Part shown: positions 1 through 9,155 of the stretch, piece after piece
Layout of the letters: every line of letters starts with the position of its first letter
Numbering within the stretch: position 1 is the stretch's first letter
NCBI GenBank assembly: GCA_025765595.1
Contig: JAIVFH010000432.1
Location: forward strand, 1-20,455
Source: Obelidium mucronatum
Lineage: Eukaryota; Chytridiomycota; Chytridiomycetes; Chytridiales; Chytriomycetaceae
Length of the DNA stretch: 20,455 nt
Direction: 5' to 3'
Translations under genes and position numbers: made by a program
The notes under the pieces: model-generated
Databases searched by the model: none
Told to the model about the DNA's origin: nothing
What the model saw: the letters and a program-made list of their open reading frames with translations, nothing else

Positions 1-214
1 TTGGTGGAATGCTGTTGTCAAATGGTGGAATTGGGTGACTTTCAAATGTGGTTTAACCAAAGCTTCTGCTGGAAGTAGCGTAGGTTTTGAAGAAGTCATG
101 GAGAAAGCAGTAAGGCAAGGTGTGTATGAGCATACGGGAGTTTGTTGGATGAATCAGCATTTGATGCGTGATGGCAGGGAGTATTTGATGTTGAATAAAA
201 GTTCCCATATTCGA

Positions 215-363
215 AAATGGTTTCCACAAGAGGCTGTGGTTGTAGTGAATGGCATTCACACACTACTTTTATGTGGCTATTGTATGATATGTGAGGATGG
301 AACGTTCCTTTATTGATTCCACACTCTCTTCACAAATGGTTTCCAGTGGAGGCTGTGGTCATA
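215..363. repeat. Degenerate 30-nt direct repeat at left edge
   Basis: Positions 215-244 and 334-363 share about 25 of 30 bases; both begin AAATGGTTTCCA and contain AGGCTGTGGT. A linked motif, TTGAATA followed by a GTTCC-type block, lies before the first copy (about 191-205) and after the second (about 364-380), as in a worn tandem array. The second copy is inside the last exon of the Sec14-like gene, so the first may be a duplicated scrap of that gene's 3' end. The rest of 1-329 shows an open frame (35-316, +) that I cannot tie to any family and do not call as a gene. Confidence 0.4.
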
Positions 364-1343
364 TTGAATAGAAATGTTCCTCCCAAATATATTGGCAACT
401 GATCCAATTCAACCAAATCTTGAACATGGTTCAACCAACCACCAGTTTCTTTGGCTTTTGAGTTTACAGCTTCCTTCTTTCCACCGCCTGGCTTCGAAGA
501 TGCCAAGAACATTTTCGATCTTGTGTTGTCATCCATCAACGTCATTATCATTGACAATAAAGCCCACATAACCCAAGTTGGATCAAAATCGATTGAGCAG
601 CCGAGTGTTTCGGGATAGTGGGTTCTGTGTGGGAATCGTGAATTAAAAAAAAAGGATTTTAACCACTATCAACTCACTGAATCGTAGACACTAGTTTAAT
701 TGAATCAGGAATCGACAAACTGTTGAACATTGTCAGCCCTTTTGTGTTACCAGTCACGGTTACTTGAAAGATTCCCTCATGGGCAAAGCTTGGTATAGTT
801 CTCAAGATGGAAAATAAGAAACCTTTTAAGTCGCTCAAAGTTAAAGTTGGAAGACTTGAGTTTGCTGATGTTAAATGCATAATTGGACGACCAGTTCTGT
901 CGTATCCAGACCAAAACGCTTTCCCATCTTTGCTTTCTTCTTCGATTTCTTCCGGTGTTATTTCTGTTGGTCTGAATTCGCGTCTCCTGCAATTGGATGG
1001 ACTTTTGAGTAATTGCCTGGGTACAAACTTGAGTTCTACATTACCATTGCAATGTCTTGATCAAAGCAGCTTCCGTTTTATCAATATCAAATCTGTTCGC
1101 TTTAAGAAATCGCCAACTGCATTCATTGGTAGTAGCCCAGGTCCTCTTCGTCCTTTAATGGGATCCCAGTGGAGTTGATTGTTCTTTGCAAACATGTCCT
1201 TAATCCTCTCTTGTAGTTCCTTGATACATTTACTTTGCTCATCAGTTAGGTTATCCAGAATGCGATACTTTGGATCAACGGTCACAGGTGGTGTCAGCAA
1301 GGCAGGCAAAGAAGTATCGGCATTTGAAACTAGTCAACACCAT
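330..1343 (-). CDS. Sec14-like CRAL-TRIO lipid-transfer protein (frameshifted)
   Basis: Predicted cytosolic phospholipid-binding/transfer protein of the Sec14 family. Exons by eye: about 1343-1045, 986-678 and 624-330, with introns 987-1044 (GTAATG...GCAG) and 625-677 (GTGAGT...ACAG), giving about 300 residues, near family size. The CRAL-TRIO N-terminal part shows RFLKANRFDIDKTEAALIKT and then WRREF, as in fungal Sec14 proteins; next comes an acidic stretch and FWSGYDRTGRPIMHL. The lipid-binding lobe shows KLVSTIQTHYPETLG spliced across the second intron, DDNTRSKMFL, and LDQLPIYLGGT close to the end, all canonical. The frame breaks near 1125-1165, and a compensating pair of breaks occurs near 822-832 (AAAA run) and 774-784. 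The 5' end is uncertain: ATG 1343 is in a different frame from the downstream coding sequence. Family call is strong; substrate unknown. Confidence 0.85.
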
Positions 1344-1596
1344 TTTGTAAACAATTAAAACAATGAACAGCCGCGACAAAGATGATAAAGGATCTTCAGC
1401 CAACTACTCTTGAGAGCTTTGCTTTGCTTGCCGTCGTAGTGTCCCCACAAACTATCTAATTTGAAAAAGTATAATTAGCCGCGTTTGATTCATTCCATCG
1501 AATTAAGAAGATTGTAAAAAAACCCAACTTCAAAACCTCATCTTCCAAAGCTCACCTTCATCAATCTTGATCTCAAGAAAAAAGCAAATAAAAAAA

Positions 1597-3013
1597 ATGC
1601 TGAAGTCACAGTGTATCGACAAAAGCAATTGTCTTTGCTGCCAAGTGTCAAACCAGCGAATCTCGGAGCTTCAAAGGAAACTCGAATCGCGAGAAAGATA
1701 TTCTCAATGAAACAGTGGCCAACATGTTGCAAGAACTCAACAGCTGCCGCCGGCTGCTACATTTAGAACCGTTAAAAAACGCGTCTGCCTTTGAAGATAT
1801 CAAACACTTTCAAGCTGATAATTCACCGCCTTCGAATCTGGCGCCTTTGAATCTGGCGTCTTTACCTCGAGAGATTCTCGATAAAATAGTCATATTCATC
1901 GACTCTCAGTCTATCCTCCCACTATGCCATGCAATCAAGCGGCTGAAACCCATATCAGAAGCTATTCATGACGTTCAAAAGACCTTCAAATCACATATTT
2001 CGGACGTGTGGCCCGACTTCTATTTTCCACGTGACAGTACATCAACAAATCACGCAGCCCCACTAGAAATACAACTGCACGACATGTTCAAAGTATTCCG
2101 ACTCTCCACTTTCTTGACGAAATACAATAGATGCGCAATAGTTTTACCCGGCCCACCATCGTACATGACCAATATCAGTACGTTACTTCCATCAAGAATC
2201 ATTATCCACTCTCCTACAGATGTAGCGGAATACTCATACCCTCATAGACTGGACCTCTTTCTAAAGAGTCTTACTCTCATCAAACCAAAGCCCCCGATAA
2301 TACAACAATTTGAGTTTCCCAGCCAATTCGATGGATCATCAACTCCCAACGGCTTGATTCTACAGACCATCACAGAATATCTCTCTAAGCTATTTATAGA
2401 GGAGCTTTCCTTCTTTGGCAACATTCCTCTTCAAATAGCCAGAAACCTTCACCGCATCAAAGGCTTATCTCTTGTCGCAGTAGAAGACGCAGGTCTAGAT
2501 TTTCCAGTTTCGATCCTGAAGAAATGCACACGCCTTCGAAAGCTGGTGTTTGAGTTCCCTAATTTCTCAATCTCGAAATTACAAACTTTGGTTGCCGCCT
2601 TGCCCTTCGCGTTAGGGCTAGAGGAAATTCACTTTCGGTTCATGGATTCATGTAAAGATGAATTGACGCAAATTTCTAGTACTTGTTTGGATAGGAATCG
2701 GTTGGTCAGTGGAAGTTGGCGTTTATCAAGAAACACAGTTTCTCGTCTGGATCAAGAAGAAAGTGAAAAAGTAGTGGTGGTTGACATGCAAATGGCGTAT
2801 TATTTGGAGAGAAATATACTGTCAATTATGTACTGTGTGTCGTTTTTCCAACTTGAAGTCCGTTTACAACTTGTTGAAGGAAGCAACGTCAACAGATTGA
2901 ACCAGGTCTTCGAAGGCCTCAATTTGCTTCACTCAAATCATCCACTCCAACCTAATTATAATCGCGAGGTTAACATAAAGTCGAAAGTACAACGAAAAAT
3001 AAAAAAGGATTGA
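1597..3013 (+). CDS. F-box-like coiled-coil protein, lineage-specific family
   Basis: Starts at ATG 1597 after an A-rich leader. The N-terminus has several Cys residues (LCC among them) and a short predicted coiled coil (RISELQRKLESRERYS). That frame stops at TGA 1708-1710 while a second frame continues the coiled coil without a break in character (NETVANMLQELNSCRRLL), so a frameshift around 1695-1712 is likely. About 45 residues on comes an F-box-like segment, LPREILDKIVIFIDSQ, then SILPLCHAIKRLKPISEA. The remaining roughly 300 residues contain leucine-rich stretches but no domain I can name. I recall related proteins as a large family in chytrid genomes; that is memory, not a search. If truly F-box, it would act as an SCF ubiquitin-ligase adaptor. 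The last ~150 nt lie antisense to the EF1B coding exon, so the true stop may be earlier than 3013. Confidence 0.6.
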
Positions 3014-3537
3014 CCTTATCATCTTCTACAACAGCGGTAATTTGAAGCTTCTTGATTCCGTCTGCAAATTAAAAATACGCAAATCGCGTTGGTATTAATA
3101 GCTAGCCAATCCATAACTTAGAGATCGCACTCACATCCAATCGCTTGTAACTTTGAGGTTCCCCACACCAAGCCTGGCATTTCAATACCGCGAACGTTCG
3201 CTTCCAAGGCCTTCATGTCTGTCTCATCATCCCATGGCTTCACGTCCAGAATCACCATGGACTTAGCAACTGGCTTTGGCTTTGCGGCTTTCTTTTCGTT
3301 GTACTCCTTCAAGCGTTGGGCCACAAGGGCAGCTTTCTCCGCATCTTCTTCTTCATCGTCCGAGGCGAAAAGATCAAAGTCTTCTTCGGCAGCGGCTGGA
3401 GCTGTTTAATGAACGTCAGTTGATCATAAACGTGATGAAAGCTTCAACAAACCAGCAGCAGCGGTGCTGGAACCTTCCACAGCGCCGCTCTTGATCCATC
3501 CCCATCCAACCCAAACGTATTGCTCAATTACAGTCAT
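2864..3537 (-). CDS. EFB1: Translation elongation factor 1-beta (EF1B), short N-terminus
   Basis: Guanine-nucleotide exchange subunit that recharges EF1A with GTP. Exons: 3537-3453, 3401-3135, 3061-3015 and 2951-2864; introns 3402-3452, 3062-3134 (GTGAGT...GCAG) and 2952-3014 (weak donor GTCAAT). The acidic linker [16 protein letters not shown], the hallmark [33 protein letters not shown] and, across an intron, [17 protein letters not shown] are diagnostic of the EF1 guanine-exchange domain; FEDLVQSVD and FNKL form the C-terminus. The last exon needs a frame change near 2919-2932. The protein is only about 161 residues against a usual 205-225, because the GST-like N-terminal segment is missing: only about 20 residues precede the linker. 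ATG 3537 lies 57 nt after the stop of PUS10 on the same strand, leaving no room for further exons. Identity certain; completeness doubtful. Confidence 0.93.
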
Positions 3538-3593
3538 TTCGAAGAGTTGCTTGGTTTTTTGCTCTTTTTTACTTGCTTTACGATTTTTCCACC

Positions 3594-3599
3594 TTTATT
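3594..3599 (-). promoter_or_regulatory. Possible polyadenylation signal overlapping PUS10 stop
   Basis: The minus strand reads CAATAAAGG, so the TAA stop codon of PUS10 (3597-3595) sits inside an AATAAA hexamer. This fits the very tight 57-nt gap to the EF1B start codon, but a match to a six-base signal in AT-rich DNA is weak evidence by itself. Confidence 0.35.
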
Positions 3600-5443
3600 G
3601 AACACAAGTTGGCAGCGGCCAGTCCAGGTCAACGTGGAGAACATCCAGCGCCACCACAATCGCACTAGTCGACTAAAAGCAACTCCTTCACAGACGGAAC
3701 AGTGCGGCCTCCATCGCCATGCACGAATTCTTTTACATACGTGCCTGCTGAGGTTACCAAATCCATTCGTATTAAATCAAACTTATCAACACCGGCCTCT
3801 ACAACTTCAGGTCTGAACTTCATTTCGTGAATAACTTTATCGCGCATCAAATCGGACCGGCTATTTTGAACTCGGACAGGAGTTTGCTGTTTCAGCTGTA
3901 ACTCTTTGATGTCAGACACTTGTTGGAGTTGGTGGAGCGAAACCGGTGATGACAATTTAATTAAGGTTGTGTACGACTTTTTTCTTCGTCGAAGCGGAAT
4001 CCTTCAAATGGCGGGTGTCGCTCCTGGAACCGTTTACTAAGAAGATCCCAGTAAAAACTGTACAAGAACTCACTTTGAAACAATCTGCAAATATCGAACA
4101 TGTACTTTTCCCGCACAAGCCTCGTTCACTTTCTTCTCCAATACAATAATTTCTTGCTTGGTTGCATCCAGAATGCGCGGATTGACCACTTCAAAAAAGA
4201 ATGGCCGCCCAGTTCCAAGCATTAAAACATCCACATCTTCTCGACCAGAGCTGGAGAATCTATGCGTGTCGGAATGAAAGAACGCGTCAACATGTACGCC
4301 AATCAACTCTTGAACGGATTCTGGGGCTAGCCGGATGCCATTTACTTCCATTCGTGAATTTGATATAGTTCGTTGATACTTGTTGTATCGACCTATTTTT
4401 TTTTAACCAAAGTGAATTGACAGTTCGAAAAGGAAGGGCATCAAACACTTTATCACCTGCCACCCAAATAGACGAATGCAAGAATCGAAACTCGCGCATG
4501 ACACAAGGAGACCGCAGCTCTCGCAGAGGTAAATATCCTTTCTCAATAAATTCTTCCCGAGTCAGCAATTTAGCCGCTTTAATCAAATGATCCCATCTTG
4601 CTCCCTCTATATGGGTGTTTCCCTCTTCGTCATCTCCCATTTCCCTTACAACTGAAGCCATTGCGGAACAACTTTTCGCGACTTTCTAACTGTCAGACCG
4701 CATTTCTCAATCTCCGTCATAAATTCGTATTCAGAGTCTGTTTCGGGGTGGTCATAACCTATTTCCAGCAACAAGTCACTCTTTGGGTCAAATTTGAGAT
4801 TCGGCAGTGCAGATTCCAATCTTTCCACAAGCAGTTGTTTCAAGACTTCTTTCACGTCGATTTGGTTTGGCATGATTCGAATATTCCATCCCATCAATAG
4901 AGTCAATCAGTACTGGATTCCGGTCTAATAGCGCAGCAGCGTCTGGCCGCGCATGAATAGCTCTTGATATCTTCGTTTAATAACTCAATAATAGCCAAAG
5001 GGACACGGATTAGTCGCCTCCCTGGAACTCACTTGGCAGGATCTTTCAGCACCTTGCTCTTTTTCCCCTTCTGCAGCGCGACTTCAAACGGAGTATCGAT
5101 GGCAACCACGTGGGCCCGCAGCGCCAGCTGAACGGGAATCCGAACGGACACACAGAAGGTTTTCGCGCCGCGCCAGACTTCGCCGCGAAGCCGCGCCACG
5201 GCGTTCTCAACAGCGGCGCACAGCGACGGCGCCGCGAGCAGATCCAGGCAGGCGGGGCACGCGCCGGCGCAGGCGGCGCTGCTGACTCAGCCGCGCAAAG
5301 AGCCCCGGCTTTGCGGACGCCGATGATGCGGGGGACGCAAACGCTGCACACGCCCTGGGCAGTGCAGCTGCTCGGCGAATGCAGCGGCAGTGGGCGGCAA
5401 GCAGGGTCTCGAGCGAAGGCGTCAACCAATCCATTTGAACCAT
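3595..5443 (-). CDS. PUS10: tRNA pseudouridine synthase PUS10 (frameshifted)
   Basis: Enzyme that isomerises uridine in the T-arm of tRNA. Exons: 5443-5033, 4962-4457, 4392-4074 and 4023-3595; introns 4963-5032, 4393-4456 and 4024-4073, all GT-AG; total about 555 residues, as expected. The N-terminal THUMP-like part is GC-rich and has Cys pairs (HCRC, ACPACLDLL) suited to zinc binding. The middle has YDHPETDSEYEFM and WVAGRYNKYQRT across an intron. The catalytic block SSSGREDVDVLMLGTGRPF contains the expected aspartate; the usual Arg after DV is Leu here. The C-terminus has QTPVRV, SAGTYVKEFVHGDGGRT and DVLHVDLDWP. Frame breaks lie in exon 1 (5240-5420), at 4861-4880, at the run 4673-4676, at the T6 run 3978-3983 and near 3663-3672. 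Start ATG 5443 is chosen because no earlier in-family sequence exists. Confidence 0.92.
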
Positions 5444-5470
5444 AAAGAAAGAAACTAAAATAGCTGTTGA

Positions 5471-5797
5471 CTTTTCATCACGTTCATTAACTATGATGTA
5501 TGCCATAATTTCATCGAATGGCTTCATTGCATGTGCCTTGGCCCTTGGTTTCAGATTTGGATAGGTCAAGACTTTCAAGGCACCATTCAGTATCACTTGA
5601 TGAACTTCGAAAAAGGTGGATTTCCTAGGCCAAACAAAGAGCCCTTAGATAACTGCAGCAGGGAATCTCGCGGTAATCATGTCGCTGGAATCATCGCGGC
5701 TGATGCCTGGAATATTACACAGTCAGGCGGGAATCTGCACCTGAGGCAACACTTTTATGAAATTCAAAAACTTTACAAGCCATTCAGCGGACTATGA
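5471..5797 (+). pseudogene. Remnant of a Vpr-type subtilase (S8 peptidase)
   Basis: An open stretch without a convincing start reads INYDVCHN, then CLGPWFQIWIGQDFQG, PRPNKEPLDNCS and RGNHVAGIIAADAWNIT. Order and spacing match the part of minor extracellular protease Vpr-like subtilisins that runs from the catalytic Asp region (D-Y-x-H-P) to the catalytic His block, usually GHGTHVAGIIA. Here the His is present in NHVAGIIAAD but the normal GHGT before it has become RGN, and the Asp motif is degraded. After ITQSGG similarity ends and a stop follows at 5795-5797; the catalytic Ser region is absent. It begins within about 30 nt of the divergent PUS10 start, so it is best read as an inserted or left-over fragment of a secreted protease gene. 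Confidence 0.6.
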
Positions 5798-6057
5798 CGT
5801 GCTCACTACCCGACTGCAAGCAAAAACCCACTTTCCTGACATAAGGCGAGCGCCTTCCGGTAAGACAGTTTCTGTCCAAGTCTCATTATTCATGAGTTCG
5901 TTGTATTCACGTATCATGGCAGCTAACCAATAGGCAGCAAAGACTGGGTCTGCCATGGCCTCCTCGACAGTGTTTGGGATTTGAGGCAAGTTCTCTTTTC
6001 TCCAAATCTGTGTAGGCACCGGGCTCGGGGCCGGAGTTACCCAAGTAAACTACCAAT
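5792..6057 (-). mobile_element. Ty1/copia reverse-transcriptase fragment
   Basis: The minus strand encodes EEAMADPVFAAYWLAAMIRE followed by YNELMNNETW and MSGKWVF. This is the start of the copia-type reverse transcriptase domain (EA...P.W..AM..E...L..N.TW....P....KWVF). Similarity stops straight after KWVF, where the family would continue into a K-R-x-x-x-G segment; a stop follows at 5792. No integrase, RNase H or LTR is visible nearby. It is a short dead scrap of an LTR retrotransposon, lying tail to tail with the subtilase remnant. Confidence 0.7.
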
Positions 6058-6067
6058 CTAGTTTACT
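6044..6067. repeat. Perfect 9-bp inverted repeat beside the copia scrap
   Basis: AGTAAACTA (6044-6052) and TAGTTTACT (6059-6067) are exact reverse complements around a 6-nt loop, CCAATC. It sits at the upstream end of the copia-like fragment and could mark an insertion boundary or simply be a hairpin in the S41 3' flank. Confidence 0.6.
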
Positions 6068-6149
6068 AATTCCTTATAATGTCAGTTTAACTTTTATCTT
6101 TTCAAAGTTGCTTATCAAGTTATTTTAAGCTTGTTACTTTATGAAAACT

Positions 6150-6155
6150 TTTATT
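6150..6155 (-). promoter_or_regulatory. Candidate polyadenylation signal of the S41 gene
   Basis: AATAAA on the minus strand, 46 nt past the S41 stop codon at 6203-6201, in an AT-rich stretch. Position fits a fungal 3' end; not proven. Confidence 0.45.
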
Positions 6156-6200
6156 TATAGAGTCAGAAAACGCGCGAGAAAACGAAGAAAGGGTACAGGT

Positions 6201-8332
6201 CTACCATCTTTGGGTACGAGAAATCGACGACTCAAAGAGCTTGTTATCCAAAATAGCCTTCCATACACTTGCGGGGCTTCCCAAGTTAACGTTATTCAAG
6301 TAGAATTCGCTTGGATCAATAATCCACTCGACTGGCAAGTCTGGTTGAGATGGCTTTGGCGAATAGGAAGTCAAGAACGGAATTTGTGATTGTGGGTTAA
6401 CAGCAAACGGGAATGGAAGCGGAAGCATTGAGTCTTCTGGGTCTTGAGCGGTAACTGGAGCTCTGTGTGGGGCTTGGAACGCGGTAGGCTCGAAGTGGTT
6501 GACAAGTCCGAAAAAGTATTGGAAGAAACCAAAGGGCAAGACGTCGCCGGCCGCAAAAGCAGTGGGATCAAATCTGTTTTCCTCAGCTGAGCGCTTGTAG
6601 CCTCCACCGTAAGTAACAGCACGGACTCCAACCTGATCACGCAAGTAGGTTGTGAACTGAGCACAGGTGGAACCACAGACTCCGTTACTGACAATAAGTA
6701 CATTCTTTGGCAACCACCCCTTCTTGAGCTGTGCGGATGCTGGAATCGCCGGACATGCTTCTTGGTCCAAATTCGCCAAAAATCTGTTCGAGTTCATGTG
6801 TGGGTACCCCTTGATCTTTTGTCCAGGGTAAATAATTTGATTGGCGTAGTCGGTAACTCTGGTGCCGTTGAGAGTAGAAGCACTCAAAAAGAAGGCATCC
6901 GCGATTTCTGGACTTGCCATTACAATGTCCGAAAGAGGTTGAGTCAAGCGTGCTTGGTATTGAAGTGGTTTGAAGTTGGCTTTTGGGAACAGAAACTGGG
7001 AAAAAAAGCTTAGGCAAATCAAGTGAAGAAGGATACAAATTTGAGCTTACGTTCGCCATCTTCCATCCAGAGCATACAAGCCCTCCCCCGTTATTGGTAA
7101 CATCAATAATCAACCTAGTTGCCCCCGCTTTCTCAAGGGCAAGAAGACCACTTGTCATATTCTTGATCCATTCGGCAATAATAATCGGTGCCTGGTCGTC
7201 TGGTGCGGAAAAAATTGCCGTTGGAAGAAAGTCTGCCATAACCCACACACCAGTCTTCTTGTCATCCAACAAGAAGTAAGCCGCGTTTTCATGAGATTGA
7301 AGAAGCTTTGCTCCCGCAATAACTGGCTTCACCGGACCTGGCAAGAGAGATCCAATAACAGTGCTACGAATTGGGTCAATTTTTCCTTTACTGGCTTTGT
7401 TGGCTGCTTCCAAGGCCTCTTGCGGGGGAGGAGGTGGTGGCACGCAGCTAGATTCATAATATTGTCCAGCACTGGTCAACTTGGCTGGGTCAGTGTTCAA
7501 GAGAGCAGCCCACTCAAATGTAAGCTCCTTGATGTCTCCATTGGCAAACTGGAATTCGTAAGTAGTTGGCTTTCTTGCGCGGCGTTGTCGAGTGAAAGAA
7601 AAGAAAACAGCTGTGTTGGTGTTGGGCCACTTGTATGATGGAAACATGGTGTTGAAACGAGCTTCTGGGGAGTGACCAATGCCATTGTTCAAGTCCGCAA
7701 ACTCTTGCAAGTATTCCTGCTCAAAATGTCAAGATAATGATTGTAGCAGAAGAAAAAAAATAAAATCTCACAGTTGGATCTTGCTTGTTGATAGTGTTGA
7801 TTCTGGCGCCGATGAAGTCCGATGGCTTAGAACCGGCAAAAGCCTTGGTCCAGAAAGTGTAGATTGGATCAGTTGAGTCCAGAGCCAACTTGTCAACGTA
7901 AAAGTGAGGACCATCGTCGGCAAAAACTGGAGAAATTTGAAAGGGCTGGTAGTATCTAAAGGCATCGAAACACAAAGGAACGTAGGCTACATGACCATCT
8001 TGAAGCTTTGCAAGAGTGTCTTTGATAGCATTCTGCATCTGGTATTCAGTACGAATCGCTGCGTTTGTGGTGATAGCGTCCAGCTCTTTGTAGAGATTGA
8101 TGGCGCTTGGGTAGTACGGAGCGGTAGAGTGTTGAATGATGTCCTTGTATGGGTAGAAGTTGAAGTAACTCTTCAAGGCATCCACTTGAGCTTTCTTTCC
8201 AGCAGGTGATACGGTAAACAGATTGTAACATGCTTCGACGGCAGGGACGGAGTTCACGAAGGCTCCGTTGATTGGGTTCGCAACAAGGGCTGCACAAGGA
8301 TCAACGGGAGCAGCACGAGCAGAAAGGGCCAT
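6201..8332 (-). CDS. S41-family (CPAF-like) serine peptidase
   Basis: Three exons, 8332-7772, 7716-7051 and 6995-6201, with two 55-nt GT-AG introns (7717-7771, 6996-7050), give an uninterrupted protein of about 673 residues. Features expected of CPAF-like/tail-specific S41 peptidases are present: KLQDGHVAYVP with the likely catalytic His at about residue 114; LIIDVTNNGGGLVC near 390-402; and VLIVSNGVCGSTCAQF with the nucleophile Ser at about 518. A hexaproline run lies near residue 280. These enzymes are usually secreted. No hydrophobic signal peptide is seen: the ATG at 8332 is followed by ALSARAAPVDP, which itself resembles the end of a signal/propeptide, and an in-frame TAA sits just upstream, so a short leader may have been lost. 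The promoter has a TATA box about 65 nt upstream. Confidence 0.88.
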
Positions 8333-8393
8333 AGGAAGAGTTTAGAAGCTTCTTGTCAGATTTGTCTGGCAGCTGTCTGCTCAATAAGCCCAG

Positions 8394-8401
8394 TATTTAT
8401 A
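8394..8401 (-). promoter_or_regulatory. TATA box of the S41 gene
   Basis: TATAAATA on the minus strand, 62 nt upstream of the ATG at 8332. Transcription starting about 30 nt downstream would leave a 5' UTR of only about 30 nt. Its position supports 8332 as the true start. Confidence 0.6.
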
Positions 8402-8419
8402 TCATTTCTTGGTTTGGCG

Positions 8420-8470
8420 CACGTGATGGGATGGTGTAAATTCTGTTGCAACGCCACCCATCACCCATCA
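8420..8470. promoter_or_regulatory. E-box and inverted repeat upstream of S41
   Basis: CACGTG (8420-8425) overlaps TGATGGG (8424-8430); the reverse complement CCCATCA follows twice in tandem at 8457-8463 and 8464-8470. The cluster is just upstream of the TATA box and looks like a transcription-factor site group. Function is inference. Confidence 0.4.
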
Positions 8471-8886
8471 CCACAATTATAATCGCCAGCGTTGTAAATC
8501 CATCAGATCGCTTTGGAGATAGTCAATGCGTAGACTAGCAGTATAGACTTCAAAGTTCCAACCATTTTATCACTCATGTGTCAACGAAATTTTTGCAAAT
8601 GTGGCTGGCAAGATCTGACTGTTTCAGCTGCCAAAAGTCACTGACGGATTCAGCGTTTCCCAGACTCCCTGGAACTGATATGATATGGGAATTTCTTGGG
8701 TACTGGCCATGTGATTGTGTTCCTGAAACGGGCTATGGGAGATCAAAGCAAAATTATAAGTGGAGATCGGGCGTGATTCGGAACCCAACTGAAACACATA
8801 AGCGGTTTTTCTTGATATGCTGTGGGTGAATGCTAGGCTAGTTGAAGGACACTTAAATGGTGAATACTGCAACAAAAGAAACGTGA
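8471..8886. other. Intergenic stretch with no recognised gene
   Basis: About 400 bases between the S41 promoter and the possible Crinkler remnant. One open frame (8578-8829, +) exists, but its translation matches nothing I know and is Cys/Trp-rich in a way typical of chance frames. Confidence 0.5.
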
Positions 8887-9081
8887 ACACAAGTCCCCCA
8901 ACCCAAGCCGTTAACTCCTATTTCGAAGCAATTTAAGTATAACTCTATAGTAGTCTGGAACCTCGACTCTTTCTCAAGTGAACTCTCAGTGGGCATTGTC
9001 GGAGTTAAGAATATTTTTGATCGCCTTCCAAATGGTGAAACATCACTCAATATTCATGTAATAGTAAAAAATGAACAGTAG
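8887..9081 (+). pseudogene. Possible Crinkler N-terminal remnant
   Basis: An open frame of about 64 codons, with no ATG, ends at TAG 9079-9081. It reads VVWNLDSFSSEL, then KNIFDRLPNGE and NIHVIVKNE. The order F-x-x-L-P followed by HVIV resembles the end of the Crinkler N-terminal domain, where HVLVxxP marks the junction to the effector part; the intact Crinkler gene at 16267 has YFTDSLPAELGHVLVLIP in the same order. Nothing recognisable as a C-terminal effector domain follows, and AT-rich DNA begins at once. The similarity is short, so the call is tentative. Confidence 0.35.
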
Positions 9082-9155
9082 ATTATTTATTGAATAAAAG
9101 TATAGATCATAAAGTAATAATTGAATATTAAAAAAAAAAAGAAACCTCTGTTTTA

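Noticed and set aside
3663..3672. Small introns as the explanation for the frame breaks
   Set aside because: At this and most other break points no GT-AG pair of plausible length (50 nt or more) can be fitted without deleting conserved residues.
4037..4073. A 37-nt intron in PUS10
   Set aside because: Using the later TTCCAG acceptor gives a 50-nt intron like the others and better family continuity (KSDTRHLKD).
5110..5445. GC-rich plus-strand open frame of 111 codons
   Set aside because: It is the complement of PUS10 exon 1, whose minus-strand frame carries Cys pairs and recognisable PUS10 sequence.
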